DNA of 64,000 bases from Labilibaculum antarcticum (GTDB lineage: Bacteria > Bacteroidota > Bacteroidia > Bacteroidales > Marinifilaceae), in NCBI RefSeq assembly GCF_002356295.1, contig NZ_AP018042.1, forward strand, positions 2,822,361 to 2,886,360, read 5' to 3'. This document shows, piece by piece, positions 21,647-31,565 of this stretch (position 1 is its first letter; each line of letters starts with the position of its first letter). Under the pieces are notes generated by a model that worked only from the letters and a program-made list of their open reading frames with translations, was not told the DNA's origin and searched no databases. The position numbers and the translations under genes were made by a program.

Positions 21647-21688
21647 CTACTTCGTAGAACACGAGTTGCAAGCTCGCGCTAGCAGGGG
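21647..21688. repeat. Third REP-like repeat copy
   Basis: This is the same 42-bp element as 21054-21095 and in the same orientation. Its hairpin reads CGAGTT-GCA-AGCTCG (21662-21676), keeping pairing through a G-U wobble. Confidence 0.8.
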
Positions 21689-22123
21689 CATAAAGGTAAT
21701 AATCAAAAATAGGTCCCGTTTCACAACAAATTGACTTTAGTTTTGAACGATAAAGTGAATCGGTATCGACTGCAAGGTATCGAAAGTTAAAAATGTATTC
21801 CCCCCATATTTCTGCTATATAAAAGACAAGGAAAATCTTGTCTTATTTGTGCGGTTCGATAAAGGAAAAATAAGACTTCTTTCTTTAAACCCAAATTCTT
21901 ATTTATTCCAAGGATTTGAATATCTTTGTCAGTTGATGCGAAAGGGCCTGTTTGGTCGTGTGAATAAATTGAAATACAACGGTTTTTCAATGGATTAAAC
22001 AGGGAAGACTTTTGCAGAACCGAATTATGAATTATTAGTTAAGAGGTCTGAATTCTTATAAAATTTCGATTCTGACTCATAATTTCTGGTTTATAACTCA
22101 TAAATAACAAAAGAAGTTAACTG
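21689..22123. other. Intergenic region upstream of lepA
   Basis: The region contains a perfect hairpin, AAGACAAG with CTTGTCTT (about 21828-21849), and a promoter-like TATCTTTG at 21921-21928 on the plus strand that fits the Bacteroidota -7 box but lacks a clear -33 TTTG. No gene is recognised. Confidence 0.35.
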
Positions 22124-23911
22124 ATGAAGAACATACGTAATTTTTGTATCATAGCTCATATCGACCATGGGAAAAGTACTTTGGCCGACCGTTTACTGGA
22201 TGTGACCAACACCATTACCGATCGTGAGAAACAAGCTCAGATTTTGGATAGTATGGATTTGGAACGCGAACGTGGTATCACCATTAAGAGTCATGCCATA
22301 CAGATGGATTATGAGCAGGATGGTGAGAAATACGTATTGAATTTAATTGATACTCCCGGTCATGTTGATTTTTCGTACGAAGTTTCACGCTCGATTGCCG
22401 CCTGCGAAGGTGCTCTGTTGATTGTTGATGCAACTCAGGGAATTCAGGCTCAAACCATTTCCAATTTGTATTTGGCCATTGAGAACGATTTGGAGATCAT
22501 TCCGATTCTAAATAAAATAGATTTGCCCAATGCAAATCCTGAAGATGTAAAAGATCAGATTGTGGATTTGATAGGTTGTGATATTGATGATATTCTTTCG
22601 GCAAGTGGAAAAACCGGCGAGGGAGTCCCTGAAATTTTGGAGGCCATTGTGGCACGTGTGCCTGCACCTACCGGTGATCCTAAAGCTCCTTTGCAAGCTC
22701 TTATCTTCGATTCAGAATTTAATTCTTTTAGAGGTATTGTTGCCTATATCCGTGTGATGAATGGGGAAATAAAAAAAGGAGATGCGGTTAAGTTCGTAAA
22801 TACTGGCAAGGAATATCAGGCAGATGAAATTGGTGTGCTGAGATTAACTCAAGAACCAAGGAAATCTCTTAGTACAGGAGATGTAGGCTATATTATTTCC
22901 GGGATTAAAACTTCAACCGAAGTAAAAGTGGGAGATACGGTAACACACAGAGATAATCCGTGTGCCAAGGGAATTGTTGGTTTTGCTGAAGTGAAACCGA
23001 TGGTGTTTGCAGGGGTTTATCCGATTGAATCGGAAGATTTCGAAGATTTGCGTGCATCAATGGAAAAGTTGAAGTTGAATGATGCTTCTCTTACTTTTGA
23101 GCCGGAATCATCAATGGCACTTGGTTTTGGTTTCCGTTGCGGATTTTTGGGCCTGCTGCACATGGAAATTATTCAGGAGCGTTTGGATCGTGAGTTCGAT
23201 ATGAATGTAATTACTACGGTTCCCAACGTTTCGTACATTGCTCACACCAAGAAAGGCGACAAATTCGAAATGCACAATCCTTCGGAAATGCCAGATCCGA
23301 ATTCTTTGGATTTTATCGAGGAGCCATTTATTAGAGCACAAATTATTACCAAGTCGGAATATACCGGGTCAATCATGAATCTTTGCATGAGCAAACGAGG
23401 AATGATGACCAATCAGCAATACCTAACCAGTGATCGTGTAGAATTAACTTACGAGATGCCATTGGGAGAGATTGTATTCGATTTTTACGATAAACTTAAA
23501 AGTATTTCAAAAGGATATGCTTCTTTCGATTATTTTTTAATTGATGTTAGACCTGCCAACTTGGTGAAGTTGGATATTCTTTTAAATGGAGATGGAGTTG
23601 ATGCTTTGTCTACTTTAATTCACGCAGATAATGCCCAGACATTTGGCCGACGCATGTGTGAGAAATTGAAGGAATTAATTCCCCGTCAGCAATTTGATAT
23701 TGCCATTCAGGGAGCAATTGGAGCCAAAATTATTTCCCGTGAAACAGTTAAAGCTGTTCGTAAAGATGTTACCGCGAAGTGTTATGGTGGTGATATCTCG
23801 CGTAAGCGTAAGCTTTTAGAGAAGCAAAAGAAGGGAAAGAAAAAGATGAAGCAAATCGGTAACGTGGAAGTTCCTCAAAAAGCTTTCCTTGCAGTTTTGA
23901 AACTTGATTAA
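22124..23911 (+). CDS. lepA: Translation elongation factor 4 (LepA)
   Basis: LepA/EF-4 is a ribosome-bound GTPase linked to initiation and back-translocation. The 595-residue length is standard. The G1 motif AHIDHGKST is at residues 11-19, followed by RERGITI (switch I), DTPGHVDF (G3) and NKIDLP (G4). The LepA-specific C-terminal region includes [19 protein letters not shown] near the end. A terminator follows. The upstream region contains remnants of mobile repeats rather than the lepB signal peptidase gene often found with lepA in other phyla. Confidence 0.98.
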   Translation: MKNIRNFCIIAHIDHGKSTLADRLLDVTNTITDREKQAQILDSMDLERERGITIKSHAIQMDYEQDGEKYVLNLIDTPGHVDFSYEVSRSIAACEGALLIVDATQGIQAQTISNLYLAIENDLEIIPILNKIDLPNANPEDVKDQIVDLIGCDIDDILSASGKTGEGVPEILEAIVARVPAPTGDPKAPLQALIFDSEFNSFRGIVAYIRVMNGEIKKGDAVKFVNTGKEYQADEIGVLRLTQEPRKSLSTGDVGYIISGIKTSTEVKVGDTVTHRDNPCAKGIVGFAEVKPMVFAGVYPIESEDFEDLRASMEKLKLNDASLTFEPESSMALGFGFRCGFLGLLHMEIIQERLDREFDMNVITTVPNVSYIAHTKKGDKFEMHNPSEMPDPNSLDFIEEPFIRAQIITKSEYTGSIMNLCMSKRGMMTNQQYLTSDRVELTYEMPLGEIVFDFYDKLKSISKGYASFDYFLIDVRPANLVKLDILLNGDGVDALSTLIHADNAQTFGRRMCEKLKELIPRQQFDIAIQGAIGAKIISRETVKAVRKDVTAKCYGGDISRKRKLLEKQKKGKKKMKQIGNVEVPQKAFLAVLKLD

Positions 23912-23957
23912 GATCACCTGACCGAGAACGAAGTTCTTGTTAGAGTAATAGATATAT

Positions 23958-23990
23958 AAAGCTGTTCGATTATTTCGGACAGCTTTTTTT
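23958..23990 (+). terminator. Intrinsic terminator of lepA
   Basis: AAAGCTGTTCGA pairs with TTCGGACAGCTTT, including one wobble, and is followed by a T-run. It lies about 45 bp after the lepA stop. Confidence 0.88.
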
Positions 23991-24100
23991 GTTCTGTAAA
24001 GTGAGTGAATGTACTTGAATGATTGGAGTTTTAGTTTTAAAAATTGCGGCAAGCAATCATGGAAAGTTGAATTCAATTGTTGGAAAAGAGAAAAAGACAC

Positions 24101-24130
24101 AAAAAAACCCCGATCATTTGATCGGGGTTC
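24101..24130 (-). terminator. Intrinsic terminator of aspS
   Basis: AACCCCGATCA and TGATCGGGGTT form an 11-bp stem with a two-base loop. On the minus strand it is followed by seven Ts and lies about 22 bp after the aspS stop codon. Confidence 0.93.
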
Positions 24131-24151
24131 GTACTAATATTTTAAAGATCT

Positions 24152-25909
24152 TTACTTCGACTTCTTTCTGTAGTCAAGACCCAATTCAATCATTTGTGCT
24201 TCGGCAATTGGCGATGGAGAATCAATCATCACATCACGACCCGAATTGTTTTTCGGGAATGCAATAACGTCTCTAATCGATTCGATACCTGCAAACATAG
24301 ATGCCAAACGGTCAAATCCAAAAGCGATTCCGCCGTGTGGTGGTGCACCATATTTAAATGCATTCATTAAGAAACCAAACTGCGCTTGTGCTTCTTCATC
24401 GGTAAAACCAAGATGCTTGAACATTTGAGCTTGAAGATCGGTATCGTGAATACGAATAGAACCTCCGCCAATTTCAACACCATTAATTACCAAATCGTAA
24501 GCATTGGCACGAACTTTACCCGGATCAGTTTCCAATAGGTGGAAATCTTCTTGTTTAGGTGAAGTAAATGGATGGTGCATGGCATGGAAACGTTTTGAAT
24601 CTTCATCCCACTCTAAAAGAGGGAAGTCAACAACCCAAAGAGGAGCGTAAACAGTCTTATCGCGCAAGCCTAGCTGATTACCCATCTCTAAACGTAATTC
24701 GCTCAATTGAGGTAAGGTTTTGGCTTTTTCGCCAACCAAAATCAAAATTAAATCGCCTGGTTTAGCCTTACAAGCTTCCGCCCACTTCTGTAATTGTTCC
24801 GCACCGTAAAACTTATCAACCGATGATTTAAAAGAACCATCTTCGTTGTATCTCAAGTAAACCATGCCTTTGGCTCCAATTTGTGCTTTCTTCACAAAAT
24901 CAGTAAGAGCATCCAGTTGTTTACGAGTATAGGTAGCACATCCGGTAGCACAAATGGCTCCGATGTATTCAGCTTCATCAAAAACTTTAAAGTCACTTCC
25001 CTTAGCAACTACGCTTAGGTCAACAATCTTCATATCAAAACGGATATCCGGTTTATCGTTACCATAAAATTCCATGGCATCAGCATAATCCAATCTTGGG
25101 AATTGAAAATCCATATCCGCATTTTTCAATTTCTTGAATAAATGCTTGGTCAATCCTTCAAAAGTATCTAGAATATCATCTTGCTCAACAAATGACATTT
25201 CGCAATCAATCTGAGTAAATTCAGGCTGACGATCGGCACGTAAATCTTCATCACGAAAACATTTTACAATCTGATAGTAACGGTCAAATCCCGCAATCAT
25301 CAACAATTGTTTGAATACCTGTGGCGATTGAGGCAATGCATAAAACTCACCCTGATTCATTCTCGAAGGAACAATAAAATCACGAGCACCTTCTGGAGTC
25401 GATTTAATTAAAACAGGAGTTTCTGTTTCAATAAAATTCAACTGATCCAAATAGTTTCGAACCTCCATACCCATTTTGTGACGCAATACTAAATTCTCAC
25501 GAACACAAGCACGACGTAAATCAAGGTAACGATACTTCATTCTCAATTCATCACCACCATCGGTTTTGTCTTCAATGGTAAATGGAGGAATTGCTGATTT
25601 ACTAAGGATATTTACATTATCAGCGATAATTTCAACCTCACCTGTAGGTATTTTATCGTTTTTACTTTGTCTTTCAGCTACTTTTCCAGTAATTGCTACA
25701 ACGAACTCACGACCAAGCTTTCTAGCCATTTCGCAAAGTTCTGCATTGCTTTCCATGTCGAAAACAAACTGAGTAATACCATATCGATCACGAAGATCAA
25801 CAAAGGTCATTCCCCCAAGGTTACGAGCTTTTTGCACCCAACCACTAAGCGTTACTGTATCGTTTACGTTCTGAATTCTTAATTCTCCACAAGTATGAGT
25901 CCTGTACAT
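24152..25909 (-). CDS. aspS: Aspartyl-tRNA synthetase
   Basis: The class II synthetase has 585 residues, the length of bacterial-type AspRS with its extra GAD domain. The N-terminal OB-fold anticodon-binding domain starts [11 protein letters not shown]. Motif 2 contains [16 protein letters not shown], and motif 3 reads GIAFGFDRL near the C-terminus. The insertion domain lies about residues 290-420. The C-terminal [10 protein letters not shown] is typical. Whether it also charges tRNA-Asn depends on the presence of GatCAB elsewhere. It is a single gene with its own terminator. Confidence 0.98.
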   Translation of the reverse strand: MYRTHTCGELRIQNVNDTVTLSGWVQKARNLGGMTFVDLRDRYGITQFVFDMESNAELCEMARKLGREFVVAITGKVAERQSKNDKIPTGEVEIIADNVNILSKSAIPPFTIEDKTDGGDELRMKYRYLDLRRACVRENLVLRHKMGMEVRNYLDQLNFIETETPVLIKSTPEGARDFIVPSRMNQGEFYALPQSPQVFKQLLMIAGFDRYYQIVKCFRDEDLRADRQPEFTQIDCEMSFVEQDDILDTFEGLTKHLFKKLKNADMDFQFPRLDYADAMEFYGNDKPDIRFDMKIVDLSVVAKGSDFKVFDEAEYIGAICATGCATYTRKQLDALTDFVKKAQIGAKGMVYLRYNEDGSFKSSVDKFYGAEQLQKWAEACKAKPGDLILILVGEKAKTLPQLSELRLEMGNQLGLRDKTVYAPLWVVDFPLLEWDEDSKRFHAMHHPFTSPKQEDFHLLETDPGKVRANAYDLVINGVEIGGGSIRIHDTDLQAQMFKHLGFTDEEAQAQFGFLMNAFKYGAPPHGGIAFGFDRLASMFAGIESIRDVIAFPKNNSGRDVMIDSPSPIAEAQMIELGLDYRKKSK

Positions 25910-26309
25910 CTTATACCATTTAATTATTTAACAAGCTATTAGTTATTAGCCATTAGCTGATCCCTATTATTTAGGTTTGTTTCGTTAGATTCTAATTTTA
26001 TTGCCGAACAATTATTAATATCAATCGCGAAGGCGAATCACCAACGGCTTTCTGATATCAACATCGTTCTTTGTTATTGGTTTTGTTAACTTTGCGAAAT
26101 TACTAACAATTTGCGAAATTGAATACGCTTTTATTAATAGATTGTTAGATTTTAGCTGTAAGAAATCACATTGCGTTTTAAGTTGCATGTAAACAACTAC
26201 TTAGCAATTATGCTTTTGTGAACAATTACAATATGAACCGTCTGCAGTAGTTACGGATAAAGTATTCTTTCTCACATCTAAAATCTCACATCTCATATAC
26301 TTAACTAAT
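25910..26309. other. Intergenic region between divergent aspS and tadA
   Basis: The promoters of both genes should lie here. It includes short word repeats (TAGTTATTAGCCATTAG near aspS, ACATCTAAAATCTCACATCTC near tadA) of a kind common between Bacteroidota genes. No gene is seen. Confidence 0.35.
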
Positions 26310-26777
26310 ATGAACGAAGAGTCAATTACATCTCCATTTTCCGACGAATATTTTATGAAGCAGGCAATGGAGGAAGCGCACAAAGCTTTTGAGGCTGATG
26401 AGATTCCGGTGGGAGCCATTGTCGTGTGCAATAATCGAATAATTGCACGATCGCATAATCTTACCGAACGATTGAATGATGTGACTGCACATGCCGAAAT
26501 GCAGGCCATTACAGCTGCTGCCAATTTCCTGGGAGGAAAGTATTTAATAGATTGTACCTTATATGTAACCCTAGAACCCTGTAATATGTGTGCAGGAGCA
26601 TTGGCTTGGTCGCAAATCTCAAAAATTGTGTACGGTGCCAGCGATGATAAAAGAGGTTATACCCGATTTTCACCAAGTCTGTTGCATCCTAAAACGGAAG
26701 TGGTTTCGGGTCTTATGGAGGAGGAAAGTGCCGGTTTAATTCGCGATTTTTTCGCTCGTAAAAGAATGTCTCTATAA
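26310..26777 (+). CDS. tadA: tRNA-specific adenosine deaminase
   Basis: TadA converts adenosine 34 of tRNA-Arg(ACG) to inosine. The 155-residue protein has the cytidine-deaminase fold signature: HAEM, with the zinc-binding His and the catalytic Glu, and PCNMCAGA with the two zinc-binding Cys. The N-terminus DEYFMKQAMEEAHKAFEADE and the segment IPVGAIVV are typical of TadA. ATG 26310 fits the usual start. It is divergent from aspS, so two translation genes share one intergenic region. Confidence 0.95.
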   Translation: MNEESITSPFSDEYFMKQAMEEAHKAFEADEIPVGAIVVCNNRIIARSHNLTERLNDVTAHAEMQAITAAANFLGGKYLIDCTLYVTLEPCNMCAGALAWSQISKIVYGASDDKRGYTRFSPSLLHPKTEVVSGLMEEESAGLIRDFFARKRMSL

Positions 26778-27130
26778 AAATAAAGTACATAATTAACGGA
26801 GTTTAGTTATGTATGAGTGGCTGTTAATGAATTAGCATACAGTACATGATGGTTTCAGATGCAGCAATTTTGTTGAAAATAATCATGAATAGGTTTAATA
26901 TCAGATAAAATTAGTAGTTTTGGCAACTGTAAGCGCAAAGTGATTTCTAAAGTATTGTTGCAATAATTCTACTTTATACCACTATAACTCGCTAATTACC
27001 ATCCAACCAATTTGTAATCCATCTTCTTTTTTAAGTGTAAATAGTATTTAATGCTATTTCTGTGCGAGGTTTTTACCATCCTTAGCAGAAATCTATTATC
27101 TTGTCTTTGTAAATCTTAAATCTATATATC
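26778..27130. other. Intergenic region upstream of deoD
   Basis: No gene, repeat or purine-riboswitch signature was recognised. TGTCTTTG at about 27105-27112, close to the deoD start, is a one-mismatch fit to the -7 box TAnnTTTG and may be its promoter. Confidence 0.35.
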
Positions 27131-27847
27131 ATGAGTGCACACAATGAAGCCAAAATGGGCGATATTGCTGAAACTATCCTTTTACCTGGAGATCCATTAA
27201 GAGCAAAATACATTGCTGATAATTTTTTAGAAGATGTTGTTTGTTACAATAAAGTAAGAAACATGCTTGGTTTCACCGGAACCTATAAAGGCAAGCGCAT
27301 TTCGGTGCAAGGAACAGGAATGGGCATACCATCAATTTCAATTTATGCTCATGAGTTGATTACACAATATGGTGTGAAAAACCTGATTCGTATCGGAACA
27401 TGTGGTTCTTTTAATGAAGATGTACACGTTCGCGACGTAATTTTGGCGATGACATCCTGTACCGATTCCGGAATCAATAAAAATTTGTTTCGAGGCATGG
27501 ATTATTCTCCATGTGCCGATTTTGGAATGTTAAGCGATGCCCACAAGGCGGCCACCGAGCAAGGCGTAAATATTAGAGTGGGCAGTACATTGTCTTCCGA
27601 TATTTTTTACCACGATTTAGAAAATAATCCAGAGCCATTTAAAATTTGGGCCGATTATGGCGTTTTGGCTGTTGAGATGGAAGCAACTGCTTTGTACACA
27701 ATCGCAGCTCGAAACAAAGCAAAAGCTTTGGCTATTCTTACCGTTAGCGATCATATCCTAACCGGCGAAGCAACAAGTGCCGAAGAGCGCCAAACAACTC
27801 TGCATACCATGATTAAAATTGGTTTGGAGACAGCAATAAGACAATAA
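27131..27847 (+). CDS. deoD: Purine nucleoside phosphorylase (DeoD type)
   Basis: The enzyme splits purine (deoxy)nucleosides with phosphate into base and (deoxy)ribose 1-phosphate. The 238-residue length is that of hexameric, bacterial DeoD. The N-terminal phosphate-binding pattern [17 protein letters not shown], the conserved [17 protein letters not shown], and EMEATALY near residue 180 are present. [15 protein letters not shown] carries the catalytic Asp of the family. It stands alone; a hairpin at 27883-27907 may end transcription. Confidence 0.96.
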   Translation: MSAHNEAKMGDIAETILLPGDPLRAKYIADNFLEDVVCYNKVRNMLGFTGTYKGKRISVQGTGMGIPSISIYAHELITQYGVKNLIRIGTCGSFNEDVHVRDVILAMTSCTDSGINKNLFRGMDYSPCADFGMLSDAHKAATEQGVNIRVGSTLSSDIFYHDLENNPEPFKIWADYGVLAVEMEATALYTIAARNKAKALAILTVSDHILTGEATSAEERQTTLHTMIKIGLETAIRQ

Positions 27848-27882
27848 TTTTAGATCAGATACATTTTATTGTAAGTTAAGTA

Positions 27883-27912
27883 AGGGAGAAGCTTTGGGGA
27901 GTTTCTCCTTCT
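27883..27912 (+). terminator. Probable terminator after deoD
   Basis: GGGAGAAG and GTTTCTCC/TTC form a stem in the sequence GGGAGAAGCTTTGGGGAG plus TTTCTCCTTC, followed by a short T-rich stretch. The position, 40 bp after the stop, suits a terminator, but the T-run is weak. Confidence 0.5.
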
Positions 27913-27986
27913 TTATTTTCTACTTGCGTGGTTCAAAAGCAGGAGCTCAATTAGTAATTGCGCATTTCCCATTCTTACTTATTTTA

Positions 27987-28095
27987 GGGCGTGTCCCTCA
28001 GTTCTTCGGGTCAGGCTTTTCGTTCCAACTCCTCGTGCCAACGCACAAAACCAACCCTAACTGCGGGGTTTCCACTGCAATCCTTCACGCATGCC
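27987..28095. repeat. Structured intergenic element with GCGTG/CACGC ends
   Basis: This 109-bp element begins GGGCGTGTCCC and ends TCACGCATGCC. The end words GCGTG and CACGC can pair and would close a long structure. Inside are a GTGC-CAAC-GCAC hairpin, CAGGCTTTTCGTTCCAAC, and GGGGTTTCCACTGCAATCC. From memory, closely similar intergenic blocks recur in many Flavobacteriia and other Bacteroidota. I cannot verify this here, and I know of no assigned function. It is GC-richer than its surroundings and has no convincing coding frame. Confidence 0.6.
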
Positions 28096-28104
28096 TAAAT
28101 TTAA

Positions 28105-28665
28105 GGGGCTCACTTTGGGTGAGGCTCTCAATGTGTTTTGTGAGAGCAGCAAGCTCAATTTGTGTTTTATAATTGGTACCCTCACTGCAAGTGAGAGCAC
28201 CAGGTTCCTGTTGTTTGTTCTGCTCAAAATTACATGTTTGTTGTTCTGACTGTAACTTGAGGCTCCTGTAGATTTGTAATATGTAGGTATTGGGTTGAGG
28301 ATCTGTGATCCTCCTGTTAGCCGGATTTGTTTGAATGTAGGCGATTTAAAATCCCTTATCGGGGTACTAAATGAATTTTGAGGGTCTCACTTTAAGTGAG
28401 GCTCTCAATGTGTTTTATAATTGGTACCCTCACTGCAAGTGAGAGCACCAAGTTCCTGTTGTTTGTCCTGCTCAAAATTACATGTTTGTTGTTCTGACTG
28501 TAACTTGAGGCTCCTGTAGATTTGTAATCTACAGGTTTCGGGTTGAGGATCTGTGATCCTCCTGTTAGACAGATTTGTTTGAATGCGGGTGGACGAAATG
28601 AATTTTGAGGGTCTCACTTTAAGTGATGCTCTCAATGTGTTTTGTGAAAGTACTAAGATCAATTT
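28105..28665. repeat. Direct repeat array with embedded hairpins (two full units and one partial)
   Basis: Unit A covers 28105-28381, unit B 28382-28608, and a partial unit C 28609-28665. A and B are nearly identical over most of their length; A carries about 40 extra bp near 28139-28175. Each full unit contains several small hairpins: CTCACT-GCA-AGTGAG (28181-28195, 28429-28443), a 10-bp stem CCTGTAGATT-TGT-AATCTACAGG (28513-28535, decayed in unit A), and GAGGATC-TGT-GATCCTC (28297-28313, 28545-28561). Frames crossing it have no family character, so I do not call genes. Confidence 0.85.
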
Positions 28666-28692
28666 AAAAGACTGGAGTTTATAAAAAAAAAA

Positions 28693-28727
28693 GAAAACCC
28701 GCTAGATTTGACTCTAACGGGTTTTTT
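28693..28727. terminator. Bidirectional intrinsic terminator next to aroA
   Basis: AAAACCCGCTAGA and TCTAACGGGTTTT form a long stem with one mismatch. Runs of A on the left and T on the right allow termination in both directions. It mainly serves aroA, whose stop is 19 bp away. Confidence 0.88.
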
Positions 28728-28745
28728 AATATTATCACTTTGGAT

Positions 28746-29969
28746 TTATTCCTTCACGTCAAAACCCAATTCTTTTAGCTGTTCCCAAAAATTAGGATAC
28801 GATTTTTTCACCACATCAGGCGAATCGATTACAACATTGGGTCGTGCTAATGCGATTGGCGCAAATGCTAAGGCCATTCTATGATCGTGGTAAGTATCAA
28901 TTACAATGTTTTCCTCTTCGGCTTTTCGCTCACCTTCCCAAGCTAATTCTCCCTCGGCTGGTTCGTTTAGTACATAACCTAATTTTCCCAATTCGGTAAT
29001 CAGAGCAAAAATACGGTCGGTTTCCTTAATTTTCAAAGTCTCTAAACCTGTAAAATGGAAAGGAATGTCTTTTAAACAGGCACAAACGGCAAATGTTTGA
29101 GCCAAATCGGGCATCTGATTAAAATCAAATTTCAGTTTTGTGCAGTTGGTTGCCATTTTCTCAATGAACATTCCTCGTTTCGAGAATTGTGTTTTCACAC
29201 CTAATTTCTCAAAAACCGGAATCAAACCGGAATCTCCCTGAAAACTGTGTCTTTTCACACCATCTAAGTACAGTTTTCCTTCATCGGCCAAAGCCATAAA
29301 AGAAAACCAATACGATGCGCCCGACCAATCGCCCTCAACCATATAAGGAATTCGTTGATAAGCCTGATTGTCCACAAAAATTTCTTGTCCTTTAAATTCC
29401 GATTTAATACCGAACTCCTCCATAATATTAAGAGTCATTTCGATATAGGAACGCGAAACAATTTTTCCGGTAAGCTTAATTCGTAATCCTTTTTCAAGAG
29501 TAGGTGCAATTAAAAGCAAAGCGGTAATGTACTGAGAGCTGGTGTTGCCTTTTAGTTCAACTTCTTCGCCGGTAAGGTTCGATCCAAAAATTTTAAGCGG
29601 AGGATAACCATCTTTTTCCAAATAGGTAATTTGAGCTCCAATTGAGTTTAGCGCATCAACCAAAACACCAATGGGTCTTTCCTGCATTCTGGGCGAACCG
29701 GTTACTATCCATTCACCAACAATTTTAGAGAGGTATGCAGTTAAAAAGCGCATGGTAGTTCCAGCATGTCCAACATCAAAATTATTGGTATTGGAATTAA
29801 GAATGCTATGCATTGCCATTGAATCATCGCAATCCGAAAGATTTTTAATGGGTTCAAAATTGTAGCTCAAAGCATTAATAATTTGAACTCTGTTTGAAAT
29901 GCTTTTAGAGGCGGGAAGAACAATTCTTCCTTCCAGTAAATTATTTTTTTTCGAAATGGAGTATTGCAT
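28746..29969 (-). CDS. aroA: 3-phosphoshikimate 1-carboxyvinyltransferase (EPSP synthase)
   Basis: This is the sixth shikimate-pathway enzyme; it joins shikimate 3-phosphate and phosphoenolpyruvate. The protein has 407 residues, slightly short for the family but complete. Motifs are LPASKSISNRVQIINAL near the N-terminus, HAGTTMRFLTAYL (PEP-site region), GDWSGASYWF, and the C-terminal KETDRI...DTYHDHRMALAFA. The start ATG 29969 gives a family-like N-terminus. It is transcribed towards the repeat array and ends at a bidirectional terminator. Apt lies 100 bp upstream on the same strand, with no functional link. Confidence 0.95.
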   Translation of the reverse strand: MQYSISKKNNLLEGRIVLPASKSISNRVQIINALSYNFEPIKNLSDCDDSMAMHSILNSNTNNFDVGHAGTTMRFLTAYLSKIVGEWIVTGSPRMQERPIGVLVDALNSIGAQITYLEKDGYPPLKIFGSNLTGEEVELKGNTSSQYITALLLIAPTLEKGLRIKLTGKIVSRSYIEMTLNIMEEFGIKSEFKGQEIFVDNQAYQRIPYMVEGDWSGASYWFSFMALADEGKLYLDGVKRHSFQGDSGLIPVFEKLGVKTQFSKRGMFIEKMATNCTKLKFDFNQMPDLAQTFAVCACLKDIPFHFTGLETLKIKETDRIFALITELGKLGYVLNEPAEGELAWEGERKAEEENIVIDTYHDHRMALAFAPIALARPNVVIDSPDVVKKSYPNFWEQLKELGFDVKE

Positions 29970-30068
29970 CGAACTCAGTTTTGTCTGTGAAAAATACCGG
30001 GATAGCGCAAATCAGGTCATCAAAACCATTTGGGGTAAGATGACCTGAATGATAATTTTATGCTTTAT

Positions 30069-30599
30069 TTAAAAGTGGAAAACAGAATCAACCTCGTATT
30101 GAGTAGCCAATTTGTCGCGACCTTTTAAAAAGTCAAGTTCTATTAAAAAGTTCACAAAAACATTTTTCAAATTAAATCGATTCAATAAATCGATAGATGC
30201 TTTCGCTGTTCCTCCTGTTGCCAATAAATCATCGTGCAGTAAAACTACATCATCAGAATCTAAGGCATCTTGGTGAATGAAAATTTCATCTTCTCCATAC
30301 TCCAAAGAGTATTTCTCTGAATATGTTGGCGATGGTAATTTACCTGGTTTTCTTACCGGAACAAATCCAACACCTAAACGATAAGCCAATACGGTACCTA
30401 AAATAAACCCGCGACTTTCCAAGCCTACTACTTTGGTAATTCCTTTGTCTTTATATTGATTGTAAAGAGTGTCAACTAAAGTTTCTAAATGCTTGGCATC
30501 TTTCAACATTGTTGTGATATCCTTAAATACGATTCCTTTTTTTGGGAAATCAATTACGTCTCTTATCGAATCTTTTGCTTCTTGAAGTCTTACTTCCAT
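30069..30599 (-). CDS. apt: Adenine phosphoribosyltransferase
   Basis: Apt salvages adenine to AMP using PRPP. I use ATG 30599 (MEVRLQEAKDSIRDVIDFP), giving 176 residues, the usual length. A longer frame starts at TTG 30617 but adds only a lysine-rich tail. The family start IDFPKKGIVFKDIT and the loop KLPSPTYSEKYSLEYG are present. The PRPP-binding motif VVLLHDDLLATGGTAKA is complete. It may be read together with aroA on the same strand. Confidence 0.95.
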   Translation of the reverse strand: MEVRLQEAKDSIRDVIDFPKKGIVFKDITTMLKDAKHLETLVDTLYNQYKDKGITKVVGLESRGFILGTVLAYRLGVGFVPVRKPGKLPSPTYSEKYSLEYGEDEIFIHQDALDSDDVVLLHDDLLATGGTAKASIDLLNRFNLKNVFVNFLIELDFLKGRDKLATQYEVDSVFHF

Positions 30600-30912
30600 T
30601 TTATCTTTTTTTTCCAAACCAGGAGTACGAAAACAACCAGTTTCATTCTGTTCTTGAGTCTTTTAGACGCTAAAACCCAGAAGAAATGGACCATTCACCC
30701 CCTCCTCACTTAATTATTCTACAATTACTAACTTGATATAGTGTGGGATAATTCCGGGTAAAAATAAAAAAGTCTGAGTAAATATTCATTATATATTAGC
30801 AAAAACTATAATTATCATTTGAAAGAGGAAAGTATTTTTGAGATCAAGGAATTTTCATTGTTAAGCTCCACTTTAGTTTTTACCTTTGATAAAACTCAAT
30901 TTGATAGGAAAA
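30600..30912. other. Intergenic region between divergent apt and the 30913 gene
   Basis: The sequence is AT-rich and should contain promoters for both sides. No gene or RNA is recognised. Confidence 0.35.
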
Positions 30913-31374
30913 ATGACAATAAACAATCAAAATCGCGCAGCCTGGATTAAGCTTTTCTATTATGTCCTAATATTTTTATATCTGGCGGTAAGCATTATTT
31001 TAATTTATTTGAAGGTAGAACCGATTTATCCAATTTTTGGGGCAATCAGTGTTTTCGTTTTTTCCATCATTGCAATAAGCTTGTTACTCAACTTAAATTA
31101 TATCATCTACCAGGAATCGGAAGAGAAAATAATTTTGAGATATTATCCATTACATCCTTTTCATCATAAATTCAAATCTATTGAAATTCCTAAAAAATCG
31201 TTATCACATTTCGATTTGAATCAAAAGTTGTTTGGATTAAGGCCAGAGCTTACGCTGTACCAGCAAACAGATAGAGGATTAGCGAAATATCCATCGGTGA
31301 GCATTTCTTCTCTTTCAAAATCAAGTCGGGCTAAAATGATTAATTCTCTGCAAAAAAGCACCACTAACAAATAA
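30913..31374 (+). CDS. Small inner-membrane protein with two membrane helices, function unknown
   Basis: The protein is 153 residues from ATG 30913; the in-frame TTG at 30886 is less likely. Two hydrophobic helices (about 13-33 and 40-62, LFYYVLIFLYLAVSIILIYL and IFGAISVFVFSIIAISLLL) form a hairpin. A soluble domain of about 90 residues follows, containing RYYPLHPFHHKFKSIEIPKK and VSISSLSKSSRAKM, which resembles the PH-like domains attached to two-helix membrane anchors. That resemblance is weak. It is a single gene with no informative neighbours. Confidence 0.7.
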   Translation: MTINNQNRAAWIKLFYYVLIFLYLAVSIILIYLKVEPIYPIFGAISVFVFSIIAISLLLNLNYIIYQESEEKIILRYYPLHPFHHKFKSIEIPKKSLSHFDLNQKLFGLRPELTLYQQTDRGLAKYPSVSISSLSKSSRAKMINSLQKSTTNK

Positions 31375-31565
31375 TAAAATTTACACTCACAGAAATGCAC
31401 TAAAATATCCAGCGGGGCGTTATCTTTTCTGTAATATCATTTTGAAATTGCAATGGATTGGAGATGTTTCGGTAAATAAGTGGGCGTGAATGCAATTAAT
31501 TGTATGTCCAGAGATTGTTTCAAAAATGAACAGGTATAAATCCTTTATTGAATATTATATAAAAC

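Noticed and set aside
26778-27130. Purine riboswitch before deoD
   Set aside because: No three-way-junction core or conserved loop sequences of the purine aptamer can be found.
27894-28172. Open frame of 92 codons after deoD, and an 85-codon frame on the minus strand at 28405-28662
   Set aside because: Both run through the structured element or the direct repeats and show repeat-driven composition instead of protein-like sequence.
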